Assembly (NCBI GenBank): GCA_942491345.1
Contig: CALOAN010000048.1
Span: 62,001-126,000, forward strand
DNA: 64,000 nucleotides
Direction: 5' to 3'
DNA from: JAHEEL01 sp942491345
GTDB taxonomy: Bacteria; Actinomycetota; Acidimicrobiia; Spongiisociales; UBA5794
Position numbers and translations under genes: made by a program. Each line of letters opens with the position of its first letter. Positions within the stretch are counted from its first letter, which is position 1. Below, one piece after another: positions 8,978-15,799 of the stretch. The notes beneath the pieces are model-generated. The model saw only the letters and a program-made list of their open reading frames with translations, was not told the DNA's origin and ran no database searches.

Positions 8978-9313
8978 TGCTATTGCTCCTAACATAGTAA
9001 GCATTAGCTTTCCTTGTGGAGTGCTAGTATCGAGACTTTCCTTACAACTTACAAGACTTACATCTCTATCCTTAAGAGATTCCACTAAGCTAAGTAAATC
9101 TGTTGTACTTCTTGCTAGTCTGCTAAAGCTTTCTATGTAAACTGTATCTCCTTCTCTTACAAACTCCATTAACTCTTTTAGCTTGGGCCTGTTCGTATCC
9201 TTGCCACTACATTTATCTATAAATAACTTATCTATGCCCTTCTCCTCCATTAGAACATTCTGTCTGATCTCGTTCTGCTCCACTGTCGAAACTCTTATGT
9301 ATCCAACCTTCAT
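8978..9313 (-). pseudogene. serine resolvase/invertase, N-terminal catalytic part
   Basis: It starts at the ATG at 9313 behind AGGAGG. MKVGYIRVSTVEQNEIRQ carries the catalytic Ser of YIRVS (residue 9), and ESFSRLARS and KLMLTMLGAIA are the resolvase catalytic-domain motifs. The gene is cut at the plasmid edge; the apparent continuation to 8864 is alcohol dehydrogenase read in a chance frame. The C-terminal part lies at 31195-31428. In the intact circle this would be a ~190-residue Tn3/Bin-like resolvase for multimer resolution. Confidence 0.85.
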
Positions 9314-9339
9314 GTCATTACCTCCTCGATTTATCTTAC

Positions 9340-9500
9340 AAGGATATAATAATATATTTGTTTGTTTAGGGTCAAAAGCTCGAGCAAACAAATGTTTATT
9401 TATTTAAAAAGGGCTTCAAACAAATAGTAACATCAATGCTTTCATGGTCAACCAATCTGTTTGTTTGGACTATAGTCTATTTAAATCATATTAAATACTA
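9340..9500. promoter_or_regulatory. resolvase promoter and candidate res site
   Basis: On the minus strand TTGACC (complement of 9446-9451) and TACTAT (complement of 9424-9429), 16 bases apart, form a plausible promoter for the resolvase. Around it lie repeated TTTGTTTG blocks (near 9357-9366, 9391 and 9461-9467) and the palindrome GACTATAGTC near 9468-9477. ACTATAGTCTATTTAAA recurs near 30423. Resolvase binding sites usually sit upstream of the gene, so this may be res; the subsites are not proven. Confidence 0.35.
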
Positions 9501-9518
9501 CTCATTCGATGCATAAAA

Positions 9519-9544
9519 AAGATAGACTTATATGTAAGTCTATC
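9519..9544 (-). terminator. terminator of the stalk-domain gene
   Basis: GATAGACTTA-TATG-TAAGTCTATC is a perfect 10-base stem, followed on the minus strand by a T run. It ends 22 bases after the stop of the 9567-10418 gene. Confidence 0.7.
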
Positions 9545-9566
9545 CCAATTATTTCTCTATTTTACT

Positions 9567-10418
9567 TTATTTTTTATTTAAATATACATTTTTATCTTGT
9601 TGAACCCATTCTAGTTCATAATCTAAAATATCTTCAACAAAACCTAAATCAATAAATGTTGTCCCTCTCCCGAATTTAGCACGATCTCCCTTTGAGGGAT
9701 ATTCTACTCCATCTATAAAAATTTTATAGCTATAAATATTTATTTTAATTTCTTTATCTTCTATATTTACAACAGCATTTTTATCTTTATTATCCCAAGT
9801 AACCGTACCACCTAGGTGTTCAAATATATTTCTTACAGAAACCATAACTTTACGAGGTTCTTTGATGTTGTATCCATTTTCATTAATTTCATCTGCTAGA
9901 TATCCAGCAGATGCATTAAAGTTTACTTTTTGACCATCAATAACTAGCGAAAAATTCTTATCATATAAATAAACTTCTTTATTATCTTCTGAAGTTTTCA
10001 AATAATAATTTCCCACAAGTTGAAGTTGAACTATATCTACATATGTTTTGTTATTTTTTAAAGTAACATCGCTATTTGACCTACCATAATACATATCTTC
10101 TGTCTTATTATTAACTTTGAATTTTTCTGTAACTCCGTTTAGGGAAACATCAATTGTTTGGTCATTTCCATTCCATGTTACTGTAGCACCTAAACCTTCA
10201 AATGTAGTTCTTAAAGGAACCATAGTTCTATAAGATACTCTATCGCCATGATATATATCAACTATCTGTACTGTATAAGGCTTTTCATTTTCTTTAAAAT
10301 CAACCTTCTGTCCATCTATAAACAAAGAGAAATCTTTATTTTCCGAAAAAGAAGAAAATGTAAATATATTCAAAAATACTAAAAAACATAATGTAATAAC
10401 TTTTAACTGTTTCAACAT
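9567..10418 (-). CDS. secreted protein with two copper-amine-oxidase-like stalk domains
   Basis: 283 residues. Residues 1-25 are a signal peptide (ITLCFLVFLNIFTFSSFS). Two repeats follow, each starting with a FSLxIDGQKVxF strand (residues ~30 and ~157) and each with the family core: MVPLRTTFEGLGATVTWNG (~66-84) and VSVRNIFEHLGGTVTW (~187-202). This is the copper amine oxidase N-terminal (stalk) domain, which in Clostridia is a surface or secreted module with no oxidase activity. The ATG at 10418 has AGGAG upstream. It ends at a clear terminator and is probably a single-gene transcript. Role on the plasmid unknown; adhesion or wall binding is a guess. Confidence 0.85.
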   Translation of the reverse strand: MLKQLKVITLCFLVFLNIFTFSSFSENKDFSLFIDGQKVDFKENEKPYTVQIVDIYHGDRVSYRTMVPLRTTFEGLGATVTWNGNDQTIDVSLNGVTEKFKVNNKTEDMYYGRSNSDVTLKNNKTYVDIVQLQLVGNYYLKTSEDNKEVYLYDKNFSLVIDGQKVNFNASAGYLADEINENGYNIKEPRKVMVSVRNIFEHLGGTVTWDNKDKNAVVNIEDKEIKINIYSYKIFIDGVEYPSKGDRAKFGRGTTFIDLGFVEDILDYELEWVQQDKNVYLNKK

Positions 10419-10971
10419 TCTTTCTCCTCCATCCTTTTAATATTAAATCAGATTGTAATCAACAATAACTATACTATAAGAACTTATTAATAGCTATACT
10501 TGTAACAACCTCTTAATGTTGTAAATTTTGGATAATGCATTGAGATATTAAGAGGTTCCTATTTTCTCATTACCATATGTATAGTTAATTATGGGTAGTA
10601 CCACATAGCTATCAAACTAATGAAATCAAAACGATAACTTCGCATAATACTACAATATCAGATAAGGATTTCATAAAAAAAATAGACTCATCTCCAAGCC
10701 TATCCGATTTGATCTATATCTTCTTTGTAATAAATTCACTATTTTTTTTTTATTTTTACAATCATTTAACTATAAATTATCTGCTATTTTACAATGAAAT
10801 GATAAAAAAAGCCCATAACTAGTTCCTAAAACAATATTTTAGGATTAGTTTATTATAAATAATTATTAACTAATAAAATAGAGTTATTAGTTAATAATTA
10901 TTTATAATATAATAGAAGTGTAATACATGCATTAAACTAATGTTTAACAAATATTCAGAAAGGAGTTTTTT
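10419..10971. other. 553-base intergenic region with a repeat copy and hairpins
   Basis: No gene is seen. The region holds a hairpin pairing ACCTCTTAAT near 10510 with ATTAAGAGGTT near 10547, a CATAGCTATCAAACTAA motif shared with 14.8, 15.1 and 25.4 kb, a GATAACTTCGCATAAT piece of the dispersed repeat, and the R1 direct repeat at 10653-10840. TATTATAAATAATTATTAACTAAT and its inverted partner near 10850-10910 pair just before the next gene and may contain its promoter. Confidence 0.6.
10653..10840. repeat. R1 long repeat, copy 1
   Basis: About 190 bases almost identical in the first 100 to 21205-21392 in the same orientation (CAATATCAGATAAG, then AGACTCATCTCCAAGCCTATCC, then TTCTTTGTAATAAATTCACTAT), and more diverged up to a shared AACTAGTTCCTAAAAC. 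A related inverted copy lies near 27718-27835. On the minus strand the GGATAGGCTTGGAGATGAGTCTATT part followed by T can act as a terminator. Confidence 0.75.
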
Positions 10972-11499
10972 ATGAAAAATAAGCATTCAAAATCATTACT
11001 AGTTATCATTTATATCTCTTTGGCAATAAATGTTATAGCGATATTTCATATAACTACTATTTATCAAGATACTCAGTTCGCAATATCCAGTATTCTAGAA
11101 GTAATATTAGAAGACTTACATGATTTTTCTAGTGAAATTGAAGACTTTCTATTACTATATGATAATAACTCTGCACATACTGATGACTTGTTAAAAATAA
11201 TAAAACCATATGAAAAATCCATAAGCCTTTCGCAAGAATTTGCAGTATACATACCATATTTCGATAGACACTCAGGCTTTGGCATAGATAGATTCTATAG
11301 GTTTACATTTGCTTTACGAAGAAAACTCTATAAAGGCAATAACCTTTCTGAAGCCGATATTCAAACCTTAAAAAAAATAATAAGGATAGATAAAGAGATT
11401 TCACAAATCCCTTTAAACAATATAACTGAAATAAATAAAAAAATTGCAGAAATAGGCATTATATGTGATGATGCAACAAATAGAAGCTCTAAAAAATAA
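10972..11499 (+). CDS. membrane-anchored protein of unknown function
   Basis: 175 residues behind AGAAAGGAG. Residues ~9-30 (LLVIIYISLAINVIAIFHITT) form one membrane helix, and the rest is helical and charged, predicted outside or peripheral (signal-anchor type). No known domain was recognised. It stands alone on the plus strand between minus-strand genes, ends inside a hairpin at 11482-11512, and has normal plasmid codon use. Confidence 0.6.
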   Translation: MKNKHSKSLLVIIYISLAINVIAIFHITTIYQDTQFAISSILEVILEDLHDFSSEIEDFLLLYDNNSAHTDDLLKIIKPYEKSISLSQEFAVYIPYFDRHSGFGIDRFYRFTFALRRKLYKGNNLSEADIQTLKKIIRIDKEISQIPLNNITEINKKIAEIGIICDDATNRSSKK

Positions 11500-11512
11500 G
11501 AGCTTCTATTTG
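11482..11512. terminator. hairpin at the end of the 10972-11499 gene
   Basis: AGAAGCTCT and AGAGCTTCT form a 9-base stem around an A-rich loop. The stop codon lies within it, and a weak T-rich tail follows. Confidence 0.55.
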
Positions 11513-11522
11513 TGATTTAATA

Positions 11523-11939
11523 TTATTTTCTGTATTCTAAAGCTTTAGGTATCGTATTACTTATAACAAATCTGTCATACAACACATCACCAGTAACAGA
11601 GTCTTTCACTATTAGTTGTACACTTTCAGTAGATACTGTTACATATTTATAATGATTATGGTCCATTATTTTCTCAGTATCATTATAGAATTTAAACAAG
11701 TATTTTGCATCCGGCATATGTCTACCTAATATAGCACTTGCAACTATATTTGACATATTCGATCCTCCACTGTAGTGCGTTATTACCATTTTAATTGACT
11801 CAATTGCTTTTGAGGATGTTAATTTAGGTTTGTCAAAGTGTAGATACTCATATTGTTTACGTAATTCTACTACCTCATCAAAGCTTAATGACTTTCCTCC
11901 ATTTAGCGTTCTTCCAAATTCATATATTCTTTCATGCAT
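11523..11939 (-). CDS. 138-residue unknown protein under the split-sigma promoter
   Basis: Soluble, no signal peptide, no motif recognised. The start is the ATG at 11939 with GGAGAGA upstream. Its promoter region (12021-12053) carries GGTTGATT-N17-CTCTTATA, identical to those before the sigma/holin operon and the 432-residue candidate bacteriocin, and its leader is a duplicate of the latter's leader. This places it in the same regulon. Immunity, a second effector and a regulator are all possible; none is supported by the sequence itself. Confidence 0.65.
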   Translation of the reverse strand: MHERIYEFGRTLNGGKSLSFDEVVELRKQYEYLHFDKPKLTSSKAIESIKMVITHYSGGSNMSNIVASAILGRHMPDAKYLFKFYNDTEKIMDHNHYKYVTVSTESVQLIVKDSVTGDVLYDRFVISNTIPKALEYRK

Positions 11940-12020
11940 AATAAATCTCTCCTTTTAAATTTTATATTTTTTATTTTTGTAAGTTTTAACTTACTAGCTA
12001 GTTTGTTTTGCCCTACACTT

Positions 12021-12053
12021 TATAAGAGACATTTAAAAGTCAAATAATCAACC
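12021..12053 (-). promoter_or_regulatory. putative split-sigma promoter P2
   Basis: Read on the minus strand, GGTTGATT (complement of 12046-12053), 17 bases, then CTCTTATA (complement of 12021-12028). The same two boxes at the same spacing occur at 13836-13868 and 24072-24104. It drives the 138-residue gene whose start is 82 bases downstream. Confidence 0.65.
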
Positions 12054-12131
12054 ATTCTCAAATTTTTTTTATTATTTTTTATTCTAACTTCTGAAAACAT
12101 TGAAATAACTCGCTTTCAAAATCAAAAAAAT

Positions 12132-12158
12132 ATTATAACCATGTATCATGGTTATAAT
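12132..12158 (-). terminator. terminator of the holin/amidase operon
   Basis: ATTATAACCATG-TAT-CATGGTTATAAT is a perfect 12-base stem that includes the amidase stop codon. The minus-strand side runs into T-rich sequence. Confidence 0.65.
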
Positions 12159-12739
12159 ATTCTTAATATTTGTCTCGGAAAAATTAAACTTGATTCTAAA
12201 TTATTTAATCCTTTTAATTCATCAATTGTAATATTAAATTTTCTTGAAATAGAATACAAAGTGTCTCCCGATCTAACCGTATAAGTGTCTTTTCTATCTT
12301 CTAATACAGTATCTTTAATTTGTTTTAGTGGATAATTTAACCCAGGGCAAAGTGTAGGTCTTAACTCTTTATGACCTTTTATCATTTTTATTTTATATTT
12401 ATCACATAAATATTTACAAAGATTCATAATAGCTTGTTTTTGTTTTATAGGCATGTTTTCCTCCATATAATCACCTTGAACACATATTCCTATTGTATCC
12501 CTATTAAAACCCTTACAATGTGCCCCTATTGCCTTCTCGGGTCTTCCACGATGTATTATCCCCTCTTTAGTTATAAAGAAATGATATCCTATTCCACTAA
12601 ACTTTTTTTCTGTTTTATGGCACTTGTGAATATCAAGTAAATTCATAGTTTTGCTATCACTATGATGTAAAATTATCATCATAGGAATATTTCCATAGTT
12701 TAATTTTCCAAAATTCAAATTAGTTTCTATGATGTTCAT
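12152..12739 (-). CDS. N-acetylmuramoyl-L-alanine amidase (Amidase_2) with LysM domain
   Basis: 195 residues. Residues ~20-140 are a type 2 amidase domain: the zinc ligands include the His of LHHSD (~25-29), GIGYHFFITKEG (~50-61) and the late GHKELRPTLCPG (~120-131). Residues ~152-195 are one LysM repeat (YTVRSGDTLYSISRKFNITIDEL). There is no signal peptide, so export to the wall would need the holin encoded 15 bases upstream. As an endolysin partner it would cleave the amide bond between muramic acid and the stem peptide and release cytoplasmic proteins. Its LysM end is duplicated at 24194-24327. Confidence 0.9.
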   Translation of the reverse strand: MNIIETNLNFGKLNYGNIPMMIILHHSDSKTMNLLDIHKCHKTEKKFSGIGYHFFITKEGIIHRGRPEKAIGAHCKGFNRDTIGICVQGDYMEENMPIKQKQAIMNLCKYLCDKYKIKMIKGHKELRPTLCPGLNYPLKQIKDTVLEDRKDTYTVRSGDTLYSISRKFNITIDELKGLNNLESSLIFPRQILRIL

Positions 12740-12754
12740 TTTTTCACCTTCTTT

Positions 12755-12988
12755 CTAAGATTTTTTTAATGCAATAGCTTCTTTGATATCCTCAACATCT
12801 TGTTTAACTTCTTCAATGATATGGAATTTTTCTGTTAGATTAGAAATTATATTTTGATAATTCTGTTCTCTTTCTTCTTGCCTGACATCTCTCTTTTCTT
12901 GATTTTTAAGAATATAAAATATAAGTCCAACCGCTAATACAGCCCATACACCTTGTGATGAAGCTAATTGTAAGACTTCATTCTCCAT
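12755..12988 (-). CDS. BhlA/UviB-type holin
   Basis: 77 residues: one membrane helix at ~13-30 (GVWAVLAVGLIFYILKNQ), then a long, highly charged coiled coil (EKRDVRQEEREQNYQNII...EEVKQDVEDIKEAI). This is the layout of the BhlA/UviB family, whose founding member UviB lies in the UV-inducible bacteriocin locus of the Clostridium perfringens plasmid pIP404. It is expected to make membrane lesions that let the downstream amidase reach the wall. Its Shine-Dalgarno GGAGGTGAT lies inside a hairpin (12994-13023), so expression may be held back. Confidence 0.88.
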   Translation of the reverse strand: MENEVLQLASSQGVWAVLAVGLIFYILKNQEKRDVRQEEREQNYQNIISNLTEKFHIIEEVKQDVEDIKEAIALKKS

Positions 12989-12993
12989 AAAAA

Positions 12994-13023
12994 AATCACC
13001 TCCTATCTAAATAAGAGGCGATT
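12994..13023 (-). promoter_or_regulatory. hairpin covering the holin ribosome site, followed by T run
   Basis: On the minus strand AATCGCCTCTTAT pairs with ATAGGAGGTGATT (13-base arms, two mismatches, 4-base loop) and is followed by TTTTTTT and then the holin ATG. The downstream arm is the holin Shine-Dalgarno. It can act as an intrinsic terminator between the sigma genes and the lysis genes, or as a translation lock. Confidence 0.6.
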
Positions 13024-13040
13024 TTTTGTGTGAAAATCAA

Positions 13041-13244
13041 CTATTCTTTGAATTTAAATTTTTCTATACTCTTTATAAATTCCATACTTAATACTTGGGC
13101 AAAATCTTCATTCAGCTTTCCATTTATGTAACTGTTTTTCTTTATTAAAGGCTTAAACATCAACAATAACTTATTAATAGCTTCTTGATCTTTATGTTTG
13201 GCTTTTCTTAACAGTTCCTCTATATCTACTTTTCCAACATTCAT
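13041..13244 (-). CDS. sigma region 2-like small subunit (RsoA-like half of a TcdR/UviA-type sigma factor)
   Basis: 67 residues. IEELLRKAKHKDQEAINKLL, then MFKPLIKKNS and FIKSIEKFKF, corresponds to the N-terminal region 2.1-2.2 of group 5 sigma factors of the TcdR/BotR/UviA kind, which I recall starting with a similar MFKPLVKK segment. It ends where region 2.3 would begin, so it is only the first part of a sigma factor. The missing part is encoded by the gene immediately upstream (22-base gap). This order, with the region 4 protein first and the small region 2 protein second, is that of Bacillus subtilis SigO-RsoA. Alternative: a Tn916-type HTH_16 protein. Confidence 0.6.
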   Translation of the reverse strand: MNVGKVDIEELLRKAKHKDQEAINKLLLMFKPLIKKNSYINGKLNEDFAQVLSMEFIKSIEKFKFKE

Positions 13245-13266
13245 TTTATCACCTTCTTTTTTCTTT

Positions 13267-13719
13267 TTAGTTTTCTAAATAAACATTGGCATCTAATAAG
13301 CTTTTATTTAGATTTTTCAAAGCTGCTTTTTTTACTTTATTTATATTTTGAAAACTTGTATTTAATTTTTCAGCAAGTTCTCTCTCTGATATCTGATTCA
13401 CGTATAACTCATATATTACATTTCTTTGATTTTGTGTTAATTTTTCAATACTTTTAATGAGTTTTTTATTTTCAAATATATTATTCAATTCTTGAAATCC
13501 ATTAATAAAAATAATATCTTCTATGTTGCTACTTTCATCAGCAATTAAATTAACTTTTTCCATTTCTTTTTCTGTCGTATTTAAAGAAAGTTCTTCTAGG
13601 CTATATAAATTTTTATATTTTTTTCTTAGTCTTGAAGATTTATATCCTATAACTTTTGTTATGTAGCTTAAAAAACATGCACTATTATTAATTTTTTCAC
13701 CTTCACTTCTACTTTTCAT
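13267..13719 (-). CDS. sigma factor large subunit with region 4 HTH (SigO/UviA-like)
   Basis: 150 residues behind GGGAGGG. Residues ~95-145 are a sigma region 4: LTQNQRNVIYELYVNQISERELAEKL, then the recognition helix NTSFQNINKVKKAALKNLNK. Residues ~15-50 (FLSYITKVIGYKSSRLRKKYKN) resemble region 2.3-2.4, which would contact the -10 box. There is no region 2.1-2.2 for core binding; that part is supplied by the next gene. It is first in a four-gene minus-strand operon (sigma large, sigma small, holin, amidase). The operon promoter carries the same boxes as two other plasmid genes, so the factor probably activates itself. Confidence 0.7.
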   Translation of the reverse strand: MKSRSEGEKINNSACFLSYITKVIGYKSSRLRKKYKNLYSLEELSLNTTEKEMEKVNLIADESSNIEDIIFINGFQELNNIFENKKLIKSIEKLTQNQRNVIYELYVNQISERELAEKLNTSFQNINKVKKAALKNLNKSLLDANVYLEN

Positions 13720-13835
13720 TTAATCCCTCCCAATACCAAAACAGGAAATCACTGTATATTTTATCGAACATATGTTCTTTTGTAAAGCAAAAAATCCCCT
13801 TTTTTTTAAAAACTATCCTATTTATCTCTATAATA

Positions 13836-13868
13836 TATAAGAGTCTTTTTGATTAAAAAAAATCAACC
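13836..13868 (-). promoter_or_regulatory. putative split-sigma promoter P1 (autoregulatory)
   Basis: GGTTGATT (complement of 13861-13868), 17 bases, CTCTTATA (complement of 13836-13843), about 117 bases before the large sigma subunit start. Identical boxes and spacing occur at 12021-12053 and 24072-24104. Confidence 0.65.
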
Positions 13869-14035
13869 AATCTGTAAATTTTTTATTAGCTAATTTTATC
13901 TCACACTTAATAAAAATGCTTTTATCTTTCAAAAGGTACACCTAATATAATAATTTTTTTAGATTTATTAAAATAAAAAGCCATCTTCATTTTTAAAGAT
14001 AGCTAAAGTATTCTTGATATTTAATTTCTTAAATC

Positions 14036-14113
14036 ACTTCGCATAGTGTACGTTATCATGTAAAACCTCAATTATACCGCAAATATGTGTTTGGGGTATA
14101 ATTGAGGTTTTAC
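14036..14113. repeat. dispersed repeat R2 with long hairpin, copy 1
   Basis: CTTCGCATAGTGTACGTTATC is followed by a 19-base stem (14060-14078 with 14095-14113, GTAAAACCTCAATTATACC). The same order, near-palindrome then hairpin beginning ACCTCAA, is seen at 14861-14927, and partly at 22078-22110. The hairpin can stop transcription from both sides. Confidence 0.6.
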
Positions 14114-14232
14114 AAATTAATTCTAAAGTTTCAATTTTTTTATTTAATAATACAAGTTTTGACAAATTTCTACTTTGGTTTTATGTACAATGTAAAGGTA
14201 AAAGTAATTGAAAAACAAAGGAGGACAACTCT

Positions 14233-14691
14233 ATGTCAGAAGTTGCAAATAAAGAAACCATCATTACTGAAGAAAACTTTATGTATTCTATACCATATTT
14301 TTTTATTAATTCTAAATTCAAATTGACTAATAAAAGAATCGAAGGGGAAGTTCCTAATTTATTATTTTTCATACCAACAGGCAAGGATAATGCTACATAT
14401 CCTCTAAATAATATTTCAGGAGTACAGATAAGTACAAAATTTTACTTAAAATCATTTATCATAGGACTTGTATTAAGCCTTATAGGCTTAGGTGCATTTA
14501 ACGATAGTTTCTTTGGAGGATTATTAACTACAGGTCTAGGACTTTCAATTTTATTAAATGCATTTAGAACTTTATTGGTTATACAAAACAATGCAGGTAG
14601 TAGCATGTCATATCCAGTAGCTCCTGTAGAACGTTCAAAAGCTCAACAATTTGTAAACAAAGTAAATGATGTTATAGCAGAAAGAATATAA
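14233..14691 (+). CDS. small membrane protein with PH-like N-terminal half
   Basis: 152 residues behind AAAGGAGG. Residues ~10-75 form strands typical of bacterial PH-like domains (FKLTNKRIEGEV, FIPTGKDNATYPLNNISGVQI). Residues ~77-120 hold two membrane helices (SFIIGLVLSLIGLGAF and GGLLTTGLGLSILLNAF), followed by a short cytoplasmic tail. Single-gene transcript, ending at a strong hairpin at 14707. Function unknown; related clostridial proteins are annotated only as membrane proteins. Confidence 0.6.
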   Translation: MSEVANKETIITEENFMYSIPYFFINSKFKLTNKRIEGEVPNLLFFIPTGKDNATYPLNNISGVQISTKFYLKSFIIGLVLSLIGLGAFNDSFFGGLLTTGLGLSILLNAFRTLLVIQNNAGSSMSYPVAPVERSKAQQFVNKVNDVIAERI

Positions 14692-14706
14692 TTTCAAATT
14701 ATAAAC

Positions 14707-14753
14707 AAAAAAAGATAGTGCAGCCATTGTTATATGGCCTCACTATCTTTTTT
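14707..14753. terminator. bidirectional terminator
   Basis: AAAAAAGATAGTG...CACTATCTTTTTT stem with a GGC/GCC inner part. Almost the same hairpin occurs at 25463-25508. Confidence 0.75.
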
Positions 14754-14860
14754 CACGTTTCTCTAATATGGGGTATGGAAACATGCCCATCAAGCTAAGA
14801 CTTTGGTTATCAAATTTATTGCCCCATAGCCATCAAGCTATGCAATACCTTCGCATAATG

Positions 14861-14927
14861 TACGTTATCTAAGAATACCTCAACTGTATCTCTAAATATT
14901 TAGAGATACAGTTGAGGTATTCTTAGA
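14861..14927. repeat. dispersed repeat R2, copy 2, with perfect 30-base palindrome
   Basis: CTTCGCATAATGTACGTTATC runs into a perfect palindrome with 30-base arms (14868-14897 and 14898-14927), with no loop. It contains ACCTCAACTGTATC and can extrude as a cruciform or fold as an RNA hairpin. Upstream lie two CCATCAAGCTA motifs (near 14788 and 14830). Confidence 0.75.
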
Positions 14928-14945
14928 TTCTTTAAGTTTTAAACA

Positions 14946-15113
14946 TTAACAATCATCGTCATCATCATAAAGATGGCTCTCTACCTCGTACTCAAAATAT
15001 TTGCTTTTGAACTTAAATTTAACATTAAACATGATACATAGCATTGTAAATAAAGCGATTCCAAATACAAAGTATATTAAAATATATCCAACAATCTTAA
15101 GCAATCCTATCAT
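14946..15113 (-). CDS. 55-residue single-span membrane peptide with acidic tail
   Basis: ATG at 15113 behind AAAGGAG, 8 bases spacing. Residues ~3-30 are a membrane helix (LLKIVGYILIYFVFGIALFTMLC). A basic stretch (KFKFKSKYF) and a C-terminal run of five Asp and a Cys follow. The charge layout places the tail in the cytoplasm or makes it a single-span peptide with outward acidic end. Not recognised. The good ribosome site and coherent composition argue that it is real. Confidence 0.5.
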   Translation of the reverse strand: MIGLLKIVGYILIYFVFGIALFTMLCIMFNVKFKFKSKYFEYEVESHLYDDDDDC

Positions 15114-15251
15114 TTTTAAGACTCCTTTTCTTTTAAGGGTATTCCTACACAGCCATTAAGTTAAGTAATATATATTATTCTTATCTTCCTTTTAATTTAA
15201 TTAGGATTTATTAAAAGATATAATTATCATAAAAAATATTAAAAGTGTATT

Positions 15252-15404
15252 TTAAAAAGGAGCTAACGATTTCCAGGCTGAATTCATCCCTTTAAAAAAA
15301 CTTATAGATATTTCTTTAGGTACAAAAAAGTACATATAAGAAACTGTTAGTATGAAAAATATCGAGTATAAAATAGCGTGTCTATATATAGTTTCAAACT
15401 TCAA
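15252..15404 (-). CDS. possible 50-residue membrane peptide
   Basis: TTG start at 15404 behind AAAAGGAGGGG; one hydrophobic helix (AILYSIFFILTVSYMYFFV, residues ~10-28), then a basic/amphipathic tail (FFKGMNSAWKSLAPF). It lies 139 bases upstream of the other membrane peptide. Support is the ribosome site plus the helix. The TTG start makes it less certain. Confidence 0.35.
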   Translation of the reverse strand: MKFETIYRHAILYSIFFILTVSYMYFFVPKEISISFFKGMNSAWKSLAPF

Positions 15405-15593
15405 AAGATCCCCTCCTTTTAATTTCTCTAAAAATATAAAACTTATTTAACCTAATTATAAATTTCACTTCAAAAAAATGTCAATAAGTTGATTTTATAT
15501 ATCTTTAATTTAGACCAACTAGAAGTAGTAAAGTAGCGTTAGCGTCGAACGAAGTGAGTTTGTTACTGGAAGGCGGTAGCTCTTTAGAAATAA

Positions 15594-15649
15594 AAAACCA
15601 CATGAAAAGAGCCAATAAGTGTTTATTGGCTCTTTTCATGTGGTTTTTT
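15594..15649. terminator. strong bidirectional terminator
   Basis: AAAAACCACATGAAAAGAGCCAATAA and its complement form a stem of about 25 bases with a 3-4 base loop and T/A runs on both sides. It overlaps the 3' end of the 53-residue gene. Confidence 0.8.
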
Positions 15650-15784
15650 AGTAGCTTTCATATCTATCACCTTAAACCCTGCTGTTTCTAAGTCTTTTCT
15701 AAATTGTTCTCTGCTCACATTAGCATAATAATCATCACTTTTCTTTCTCCATATATCAATTTTAGAAGTATTTTTATTATCCAT
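15623..15784 (-). CDS. 53-residue hypothetical protein
   Basis: ATG at 15784 behind GGAGGGAAGG. It is hydrophilic and basic (KIDIWRKKSDDYYANVSREQFRKDLETAGFKV). It is the last gene of the recombinase transcript: 15 bases after the stop of the 209-residue gene, and its own stop is inside the terminator. The REQFRKDLETAGFKV part looks like a small helical fold seen in many short Firmicute plasmid proteins; no function can be given. Confidence 0.55.
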   Translation of the reverse strand: MDNKNTSKIDIWRKKSDDYYANVSREQFRKDLETAGFKVIDMKATKKPHEKSQ

Positions 15785-15799
15785 TACCTTCCCTCCTTC

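Larger units (their letters stand above)
11975..12300 (-). repeat. duplicated leader + amidase 3' end, copy 1
   Basis: It matches 24025-24327 in the same orientation: first the promoter/leader with GTAAGTTTTAACTTACTAGC, then an amidase terminator, then the LysM-coding end. The two copies differ by scattered substitutions, so the duplication is not recent. Confidence 0.8.

Noticed and set aside
14861..14882. loxP-like site because of CTTCGCATAATGTACGTTAT
   Set aside because: It shares only part of one loxP arm and the spacer, lacks the inverted second arm, and no Cre-like protein specific to it is evident; treated as a dispersed repeat.
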